Shown here: one piece after another, positions 17,265 through 22,489 of the stretch
How positions within the stretch are numbered: the first letter of the stretch is position 1
Layout of the letters: each line of letters starts with the position of its first letter
NCBI GenBank assembly: GCA_913020685.1
Contig: CAJWAY010000009.1
Span: 1 to 22,489, forward strand
Length of the DNA stretch: 22,489 bases
Origin: an uncultured Flavobacteriaceae bacterium
Lineage (GTDB): Bacteria > Bacteroidota > Bacteroidia > Flavobacteriales > Flavobacteriaceae
Reading direction: 5' to 3'
Notes under the pieces: model-generated
Database searches by the model: none
What the model saw: the letters and a program-made list of their open reading frames with translations, nothing else
Told to the model about the DNA's origin: nothing
Translations under genes and position numbers: made by a program

Positions 17265-17404
17265 TTATTACAACTTTTGATTATTTATTCTCGGAATCAG
17301 GTAATAGGTGGAATCAGATGATTTGAATCACGAATACTGATACGTTAATCAAATCAAAAGATTTAAATAAAATATATCAACCTTCACTTATCTTCATTAT
17401 TTGA

Positions 17405-18364
17405 CTATTTCAAAAAATAACCTCGATTTACAAATAGGCGTTTGAATAGCCCTGTTGAATCACTCTCAATAAAGACATTTGGATATTGGGATGCGTTCAG
17501 GATGTAGTTTTTTGTTGTTGTAGAATCCCTATAAGCTTTTATAGTTAGGTCTTTAGTTGAATCACCTTGAATTGTCAAGGTATAATCCGCATTACCTTTA
17601 GGTTTAAATCCGTCAATAAACCGTGAGCTACTTTGATAACGTAAGGTATTAAGATATTGAGTCACTTTGGTAGAATCTGGTGAAATCTCTCCCATAAACC
17701 AATCAGACTCTTTTTTAGAAAGAGAAAAAGTGTTGTTTTTATTAGTCTCAAATTTTAATCGTGTAATTAAATCTTTATTAAGCTTGATGAACTCTGTATT
17801 TCGCCATGCATTAAATTTCCGTTTAAATGTATTGGAAAGTCCGCCTTTTATAGCGTATGTACTGGGGGTTTCATTGATTCTAAAATATGTAGAGGCATCA
17901 ACAGAAGGACGTCCTCTAAATCCAGGATTTTGGGATTGTCTATTTGTTGTTTTTCCAAAATATAACTTTGTTGGCTTTTCCTTGCCCTGTTGGTAGATTT
18001 CAACACATAGCGCTAAAGTATCCGTTAACTCATATGTTTCCCATTTTTCTTTGGTTTTAGAGACTAACTGTTCGGTTTTTATTTGCTCTAACTGACCTAG
18101 TACACTATTAACAGTAGATTGATTCGCCAGGGTTTTTATAGTGCCTTGGGCAACTTGCCAATTATCATCATCTTTTGAAATAATAATTAGTTCCTCCTCC
18201 GAAGAAGATGGAGGACAAATAATAATTTTATTCAACGTAGAAGAATCAAACTGAACCACTTCAGCTTTAAAGATAGCACTGCTATGCTTTTTAAAATAAT
18301 TTGTTGTTACAAATAGTAATACTAAACCTACTAATACTAATATTAATATGTTATTTTTTTTCAT
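17405..18364 (-). CDS. DUF4340 domain-containing membrane-anchored protein
   Basis: This 319-aa protein has a single N-terminal membrane anchor (about residues 5-22) and a large soluble part predicted to face the periplasm. The pattern of short beta-rich repeats (for example DDDNWQVAQG at about 66-75, KESDWFMGEISPDSTKVTQYLNTLR at about 217-241 split by the same W/T-K-V-x-x-L-x-x-L signature) matches my knowledge of DUF4340 proteins, which are commonly encoded directly after GldG-type genes. No catalytic motif is visible. It follows gldG by 19 bases in the same direction, so it probably belongs to the ABC-transporter complex as an auxiliary envelope component. Function is unknown; the family call is moderately sure. 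Confidence 0.75.
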   Translation of the reverse strand: MKKNNILILVLVGLVLLFVTTNYFKKHSSAIFKAEVVQFDSSTLNKIIICPPSSSEEELIIISKDDDNWQVAQGTIKTLANQSTVNSVLGQLEQIKTEQLVSKTKEKWETYELTDTLALCVEIYQQGKEKPTKLYFGKTTNRQSQNPGFRGRPSVDASTYFRINETPSTYAIKGGLSNTFKRKFNAWRNTEFIKLNKDLITRLKFETNKNNTFSLSKKESDWFMGEISPDSTKVTQYLNTLRYQSSSRFIDGFKPKGNADYTLTIQGDSTKDLTIKAYRDSTTTKNYILNASQYPNVFIESDSTGLFKRLFVNRGYFLK

Positions 18365-18383
18365 GAGTTAAATCTTTAGTTGA

Positions 18384-19886
18384 TTATTCATAGTTCTCTT
18401 CTATTCTTTTACTCCGCTTATTTCTGTTCATCTGCATCCTTACCACACCATAGATGATTACTAGAATAATAGGCAGTGAAAAATTGAGATATTTCAGGGT
18501 CGTTTTAGTACTATCTTCCAAGGTGTCTATTGGGCGATATCTTATCCCTTTATTCCTTAAGTCAATTAACCCTGTGTCATCGCTTAACCAATCAATAGCA
18601 TTGACCATAAGATTGACATTTCCTGATTGTAACTGCTGTTGTCCACTATTAATAGGAAAATCTCCATCCCCAACCACACAAATACGAGACTTGTTACCAT
18701 TATCGTGTGTTTGTTCCAAAACCCCTGCAACTATCTGATTAGGTGCATTAAAATCCATTTCAGTCCATTGCTTTTGAATGTCAAAAAACTGTGGAGCTTT
18801 TAATTTTGCAGAATTTTTAGATGAAAAGGCCAAAGGAGTAAATGTGGTAAGGGAATCTTTGGCAGCAAATTTTAATGAACTAACAAACTGCATCACTACG
18901 GCTTCCAGACCTTTAGTAGCTGGATGGTCTGCAAATTGACTTATGATTGGGATATAAGGAAAAGAAACATTGGAAGTGAAATTAAAGTATCCCTGTCGTT
19001 GTTGTACACCAACGCTAGCACATTGTGCATCTATCACAAAGTCTTCTCGGACTTCTAAACCTTTTGACTCCAGCCATTTTTCCAAACCTGTATTCTGACT
19101 AGTTCCATAGGCATTATTTAAATCACCATTTACCCTATTCAAAGCTATAAATAGATTACCTCCTTTTTCTAGGAATTTGTCTAACTGGTCAAGACTTTCA
19201 TTATTGAGGGTGTCCGTAGGACGAATAATAGCTAAAGTCTTTGTGTTTTCTGGAACAGGTGTTATATCATTTACTTTAGTAGAATTAAAATCGTATAAAA
19301 CATCTAGAGCTGTTTTTACCTGAGAAAGTTCTGAAATGGAGGCTTGTCCATTACCTTCCATGAGCCTAACTTCAGGTTTATCGGTTACCGCTATCTTTTT
19401 TATGGATGACGACAAGAGGTATTCCAAAGGGGCTCCCGGTTGTATAAATGGAATAACTTCTTTTTGTTCTTCCAATTCTAGAACGGCTCCTAAAAAAGCT
19501 CTTTGCTGTTTCATTTGGTCCTTTTCCCTAACATTAATCATGACTGGATTAATACCAGCTTCCACAGCTTCTCGCTCTGTTTTCTCATTTTCGTTGGGGT
19601 CAATAAAGGTGTATACTAGATTATCATCTGATTTTCGAGCATATTCTATTAGGTACTCTTCAAAATTATTCTTGGTTTTTGCAATATCTGGCGGAAGGTT
19701 TTCTGAGAAATAAGCTTTGATCGTAATTGGATTTTCTAGCGACTTCATAATTTCTTCAGTTGCTTCGCTTAAAGTATATTGCTTATCTTCGGTTAAATCT
19801 ATTCTAAAAAAATATTCCTCGGACAATAAGTTCACAAATAACAGTATACTTAAAATTAATAGTGTGGTTACGTTTGTCTTTTTCAT
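18384..19886 (-). CDS. gldG: GldG-like ABC transporter auxiliary/permease component
   Basis: GldG-type proteins pair with GldF in a Bacteroidota ABC transporter associated with gliding motility. Visible here are an N-terminal membrane segment (about 6-23), the RIDLTEDKQYTLSEAT stretch (28-43) that opens this family's periplasmic domain, a long soluble region including a glutamine amidotransferase-like fold section (VRLMEGNGQASISEL; LDKFLEKGGNLFIALN; RICVVGDGDF), and a C-terminal membrane segment (about 469-487) followed by a strongly basic tail. At 500 aa it is somewhat shorter than Flavobacterium johnsoniae GldG as I know it. It follows gldF by 50 bases. Homologues also occur in non-gliding bacteria, so the symbol denotes family rather than proven motility function. 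Confidence 0.85.
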   Translation of the reverse strand: MKKTNVTTLLILSILLFVNLLSEEYFFRIDLTEDKQYTLSEATEEIMKSLENPITIKAYFSENLPPDIAKTKNNFEEYLIEYARKSDDNLVYTFIDPNENEKTEREAVEAGINPVMINVREKDQMKQQRAFLGAVLELEEQKEVIPFIQPGAPLEYLLSSSIKKIAVTDKPEVRLMEGNGQASISELSQVKTALDVLYDFNSTKVNDITPVPENTKTLAIIRPTDTLNNESLDQLDKFLEKGGNLFIALNRVNGDLNNAYGTSQNTGLEKWLESKGLEVREDFVIDAQCASVGVQQRQGYFNFTSNVSFPYIPIISQFADHPATKGLEAVVMQFVSSLKFAAKDSLTTFTPLAFSSKNSAKLKAPQFFDIQKQWTEMDFNAPNQIVAGVLEQTHDNGNKSRICVVGDGDFPINSGQQQLQSGNVNLMVNAIDWLSDDTGLIDLRNKGIRYRPIDTLEDSTKTTLKYLNFSLPIILVIIYGVVRMQMNRNKRSKRIEENYE

Positions 19887-19936
19887 CTATGTGTTTTTAT
19901 TTTTTTCAATGGTCAGATTCATGCTTTAATAATTGA

Positions 19937-20659
19937 TTAAGAAGAATGTCTTTTTGATAATGACGACTCTCCAAGATAAAGCCCCAAAACTGTTATAGAT
20001 AGAAAATAAACCAGGTCTTTAGAATCTATAACGCCTCTGGAAATGGATTCAAAATGGGATTGAAGATTTAAGGTTTCAAAAATCTGTCCTATACTTCCCG
20101 TAAAGTTCTGGGCCAAAACGCCAAAAATGATATGGAAAAATAACCCGATAAAAAGGGCGGTCATAAATGCCACAATTTGATTTGTGGTTATACTACTTGC
20201 AAAAATTCCAATTGCAGTATATGTGATGCTCATTAGCAGTAAGCCAAAATAGCCACAAATAGTTCCACCATTATCTAAATTACCAATACTGGAAACTGTT
20301 ATAACATAAGGTAAGGTCGCCAATAGGGCTATACAGACTAACAAGACCGACCCTAAGAATTTTCCAAGAATCAATTGTCGGTCTGATACCGACTTGGTAA
20401 GCAAAAGTTCCAATGTTCCTGTTTTTCTCTCCTCAGCCAACATTTTCATGGTTATGGCAGGAATGAAAAAGAAAAGACTCCATGAAGCAATGCTAAAGAA
20501 TACGCGCAAATTGGCTTGACCTACTAGAAAAATATCATTGCCATACAACCAAGTAAAAAAGCCGCTAAATCCTAAAAAAAGTCCTAAGATAATATAGGCT
20601 ATAAGGGAGTCGAAAAAAATTTCCAATTCTCGTTTGGCTATTATCCAAATTGTTTTCAT
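19937..20659 (-). CDS. gldF: GldF-like ABC-2 type transporter permease
   Basis: This 240-aa protein is an ABC-2 permease with about six hydrophobic segments (around 17-37, 53-72, 96-120, 132-153, 162-182 and 216-232). The cytoplasmic loop motif MLAEERKTGTLELLLTKSVSD (about 73-93, with the E-x-x-x-G-T-L-E-L-L core) is the family signature and resembles GldF closely; ELEIFFDSLIAYI at the N-terminus also fits. It would form the membrane channel driven by the ATPase encoded 2 bases upstream, with the GldG-like protein encoded 50 bases downstream. The transported substrate is unknown. Confidence 0.87.
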   Translation of the reverse strand: MKTIWIIAKRELEIFFDSLIAYIILGLFLGFSGFFTWLYGNDIFLVGQANLRVFFSIASWSLFFFIPAITMKMLAEERKTGTLELLLTKSVSDRQLILGKFLGSVLLVCIALLATLPYVITVSSIGNLDNGGTICGYFGLLLMSITYTAIGIFASSITTNQIVAFMTALFIGLFFHIIFGVLAQNFTGSIGQIFETLNLQSHFESISRGVIDSKDLVYFLSITVLGLYLGESSLSKRHSS

Positions 20660-20661
20660 AT

Positions 20662-21591
20662 TTATTTTACTGTTAAGTTTCTGAAAATATCCTCAAGTTT
20701 CGTTTCCAATGGTGTGAGTTCCGTCAGCACCCATTTGTTTTGAACGCACAGGTTAAATACATTTCGTTTAGAGGTCTGTTCGACAAGGCTCTGTACTTCA
20801 AATACATTTTGATTTTGTTCAATACATGCTACCGATTGGACAGTGTCCAATGTCCGTAGGGATTTTAAAATCTTATCTGCTTTACCATCCTCAATACGAA
20901 GCTTTAATATTTCATTCCCTTGCGACTGCTTTCTAAGTGTTTCCGATGTGCCATTAGCTACAATCTTACCTCTATTGATTATAAGAATACGGTCGCATGT
21001 AGCCTCTACCTCTGGTAGAATATGTGTGCTGAGTATAACGGTCTTTTCTTTTCCCAAGTCACGAATTAGTTTTCTAATTTCTATAATTTGGTTGGGGTCT
21101 AACCCTGTTGTAGGTTCATCTAAAACCAGAATTTCAGGGTCGTGAATCATGGCTTGAGCAAGGCCTACACGTTGCCTGTATCCCTTAGATAGTTCTCCTA
21201 TTTTTTTATGCTTTTCGCTATTTAAGCCACAAACCCCTACCATTTCACGAATTCTTTTATTGATATTCTGTTTTTCTATACCCTGGAGGGACGCACAAAA
21301 CTCCAAATAGTCTATCACAGGCATATCATGGTATAAGGGGTTATTTTCAGGGAGATAACCAATGTGCCTTTTTAAATCATACGTAGGGTCCGTAACGCTT
21401 TTTCCTCCTATTTGAATATCCCCTTTTTCGAACCCTATATAGCCAGTAATCATTTTCATTGTGGTAGATTTTCCTGCTCCGTTAGGTCCTAAAAATCCTA
21501 AAACCTCTCCTGTTTTAACTTCAAAACTGATATCGTTTACAGCGGTTTGAGGTCCGTAGGTCTTAGTTAGTTTTTCTATTTGTATATCCAT
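20662..21591 (-). CDS. gldA: GldA-like ABC transporter ATP-binding protein
   Basis: A complete ABC ATPase of 309 aa: Walker A GPNGAGKST (35-43), a Q-loop region YLPENNPLY (79-87) with Glu where Gln is classical, as is usual in this subfamily, signature LSKGYRQR (134-141), Walker B ILVLDEP (154-160), D-loop GLD (163-165) and switch histidine H190. Residues of about 215-309 form the C-terminal extension found in drug/NodI/GldA-type ATPases. It should energise the GldF permease encoded 2 bases downstream. In Flavobacterium johnsoniae gldA is not adjacent to gldFG as I recall, whereas here all three are in one string, which strengthens the assignment as a single transporter. The start is an ATG at 21589-21591. 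Confidence 0.88.
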   Translation of the reverse strand: MDIQIEKLTKTYGPQTAVNDISFEVKTGEVLGFLGPNGAGKSTTMKMITGYIGFEKGDIQIGGKSVTDPTYDLKRHIGYLPENNPLYHDMPVIDYLEFCASLQGIEKQNINKRIREMVGVCGLNSEKHKKIGELSKGYRQRVGLAQAMIHDPEILVLDEPTTGLDPNQIIEIRKLIRDLGKEKTVILSTHILPEVEATCDRILIINRGKIVANGTSETLRKQSQGNEILKLRIEDGKADKILKSLRTLDTVQSVACIEQNQNVFEVQSLVEQTSKRNVFNLCVQNKWVLTELTPLETKLEDIFRNLTVK

Positions 21592-21629
21592 AGTTTATAT
21601 AGCATGTGTTAATTTGATTGAATTATTAT

Positions 21630-22049
21630 TTAGATTTTATTAGTGGATGATTTCTCTTTTTGGAGGTGTTGCCTTTTGAAAATACTATCAAAATTTTTTT
21701 TTTGTCCTTTTAACCTTTGTCGCCAAATGGAATCAAGGTTTCTAAAGTTTTGATTAAACAAGTTTGGGAAACCAAAATCAAAATCATCAAATGGTTCTTT
21801 AAATGGCATAGTTCCTCGATTTGGAAAAAATTGCTTCATTAAAGAGTCCATTTTTTTGGTATCCATATTGTAGTTAGTACTGGAATAGCTATAAATTGAA
21901 TCATATCTGATTAGATTTCCATGCTCATCAAACACCTTATTTACTTTAATTTTCTCCTCTGAAGGATTTATGGAATCGATTTTTTGTGCATAAGTGATAA
22001 TACTGAACCAAAATGAAACCGTAAGAATTACTGTGTCTAACTTTTTCAT
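21630..22049 (-). CDS. Small exported protein of unknown function upstream of gldA
   Basis: I do not recognise a named family. From the ATG at 22047-22049 the protein is 139 aa and begins with a Sec signal peptide (MKKLDTVILTVSFWFSIITYA, cut before Q22). A longer frame from a TTG at 22070 would add seven residues before the signal peptide and is rejected. The mature part has the stretch VFDEHGNLIRYDSIYSYS, a pattern I have seen in secreted Bacteroidota hypothetical proteins, then an aromatic, Phe/Asp/Asn-rich centre (FDDFDFGFPNLF) and a lysine/glutamine-rich tail. Three separate DS-I/L/M-containing segments (DSLMKQFF, DSIWRQRL, DSIFKRQ) look like a degenerate repeat. It ends 38 bases before the gldA start on the same strand and may be co-transcribed with it. 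Confidence 0.65.
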   Translation of the reverse strand: MKKLDTVILTVSFWFSIITYAQKIDSINPSEEKIKVNKVFDEHGNLIRYDSIYSYSSTNYNMDTKKMDSLMKQFFPNRGTMPFKEPFDDFDFGFPNLFNQNFRNLDSIWRQRLKGQKKNFDSIFKRQHLQKEKSSTNKI

Positions 22050-22153
22050 AATACTAAATACAAATATCAAATAGAAGTAAACATAGAGATTGATGTTAAT
22101 TCCTTAGCTATCTCTTTAGTAAGATTACTACATAAAACTTAAATTCGAAAAGT

Positions 22154-22339
22154 TTACTTCCTATAAGAAGTGAGTTTGGAAGGGAAGATTAACCTCGATA
22201 ATTTTCGAACTAACTGCAGTTCTGTGAGCCCGATTATTATATTATCTGGTGAAAGTTTTCTGAGTGTCTTTCCAATTGACCAAACAAAAACTACGGGCGA
22301 AAATCTGATTTTTTGTCTAATAAATTGCATCTTTTTCAT
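22154..22339 (-). CDS. Doubtful small basic ORF
   Basis: A 61-codon frame with an ATG at 22337-22339 encodes a very basic peptide with a possible short hydrophobic patch (FSPVVFVWSIG, about 13-23). No family, signal peptide or clear ribosome binding site is recognisable, and no TAnnTTTG-type promoter was found in front of it. It lies on the same strand as, and 104 bases upstream of, the exported-protein gene. It could be a genuine small gene, a remnant, or chance in an AT-rich spacer; I lean to chance. Confidence 0.2.
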   Translation of the reverse strand: MKKMQFIRQKIRFSPVVFVWSIGKTLRKLSPDNIIIGLTELQLVRKLSRLIFPSKLTSYRK

Positions 22340-22404
22340 TTTATAAGTTAAAATTAAAAAAAATTTGGATTTTAGGGAAACTAATTTTCAATCATTACCC
22401 CACT

Positions 22405-22412
22405 TAGTTTTG
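22405..22412 (+). promoter_or_regulatory. Candidate -7 box pointing to the right edge
   Basis: TAGTTTTG matches the Bacteroidota TAnnTTTG consensus. It lies 45 bases before an ATG at 22458. No good TTTG element is seen at the normal -33 distance (the nearest, at 22364-22367, is too far), so in AT-rich DNA this may be chance. Confidence 0.25.
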
Positions 22413-22457
22413 TTCCAAAAAACGAGTTTGAGGAGAAACTCTATTATTCAAAAAAAG

Positions 22458-22489
22458 ATGAATCAAAAAAATCATAAAAATGATTCAAG
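22458..22489 (+). CDS. Possible start of a plus-strand gene cut by the window edge
   Basis: An ATG at 22458 opens ten lysine/asparagine-rich codons (MNQKNHKNDS) with no stop before the window ends. A TAGTTTTG promoter-like box lies 45 bases upstream, and a GAGGAGA stretch at 22429-22435 is too distant to be a typical ribosome binding site. A divergent gene here would fit with the minus-strand string to the left, but ten codons are not enough for any assignment. Confidence 0.2.
   Translation, partial: MNQKNHKNDS

Larger units (their letters stand above)
22050..22457. other. AT-rich spacer upstream of the gldA gene string
   Basis: About 400 bases without a convincing gene. I find no exact TAnnTTTG box on the minus strand for the gene string to its left. 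On the plus strand TAGTTTTG at 22405-22412 fits the box and points towards the right edge. No tRNA-like fold, repeat array or insertion-sequence end is visible. Confidence 0.5.

Noticed and set aside
19336..19713. 125-codon plus-strand frame opposite gldG
   Set aside because: Antisense to a gene with clear family support; no independent evidence of coding.
22050..22070. TTG start extending the exported protein upstream of gldA
   Set aside because: The ATG at 22047-22049 begins a classical signal peptide directly; the extra residues would precede it without benefit.
22459..22487. Inverted repeat TGAATCA...TGATTCA as a terminator or operator
   Set aside because: A 7-bp AT-rich stem with a 15-base A-rich loop in very AT-rich DNA at the window edge is expected by chance, and no T tract follows within the window.
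1..22489. tRNA, rRNA, CRISPR array, insertion sequence or attachment site
   Set aside because: Looked for on both strands; no cloverleaf-like GGTTCGA/TΨC sequence, evenly spaced repeats, transposase frame or terminal inverted repeats were seen.

Overview
The window looks like chromosomal DNA from a member of the Bacteroidota, most likely class Flavobacteriia. The evidence is a low GC content, a promoter -7 box of the TAnnTTTG type, weak or absent Shine-Dalgarno sequences, a Bacteroidota-style dcw cluster without ddl, murB or murF, a long FtsZ with an acidic linker and the C-terminal tail NNSFLHDNVD, and a GldA/GldF/GldG-type ABC transporter. Genus and species cannot be told from the sequence alone.

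Region 1 (about 1-16310, all plus strand) is one tightly packed division and cell-wall (dcw) operon: mraZ, rsmH, a small FtsL-like protein, ftsI (PBP with a PASTA tail), a small exported protein of unknown function, murE, mraY, murD, ftsW, murG, murC, ftsQ, ftsA, ftsZ and a GatB/YqeY-domain gene. Most junctions overlap or are under 12 bases apart, so translational coupling is likely. The only promoter I see is in front of mraZ. There, three 10-bp-spaced AAAGTGG-like boxes, the expected MraZ operator, lie directly upstream of a TATATTTG -7 box. The Mur enzymes build UDP-MurNAc-pentapeptide, MraY and MurG make lipid II, FtsW and FtsI polymerise and crosslink it at the septum, and FtsA/FtsZ/FtsQ/FtsL organise the divisome. 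The DNPR motif of MurE indicates a meso-diaminopimelate peptidoglycan. The operon ends in a short hairpin flanked by A and T tracts.

Region 2 (about 16395-22049, all minus strand) is a second gene string, transcribed right to left: a small exported protein, an ABC ATPase (GldA-like), an ABC-2 permease (GldF-like), a GldG-like auxiliary protein, a DUF4340 membrane-anchored protein, and finally the C-terminal half of a PBP4/DacB-type D-Ala-D-Ala carboxypeptidase. That last gene has lost its N-terminus, including the catalytic SxxK serine, and is best read as a pseudogene. In gliding Bacteroidota, GldA/F/G form an envelope ABC transporter needed for motility, but homologues also occur in non-gliding species, so motility cannot be concluded.

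Region 3 (about 22050-22489) has no well-supported gene. It holds one weak minus-strand small ORF and, at the right edge, a possible start of a plus-strand gene with a TAGTTTTG box in front of it.

I did not find a clearly new multi-gene system. The points most worth a second look are the AT-rich exported protein embedded between ftsI and murE, the MraZ operator/promoter arrangement, the decapitated dacB behind the gldAFG-DUF4340 operon, and the long acidic FtsZ linker. No tRNA, rRNA, CRISPR array or insertion sequence was seen.
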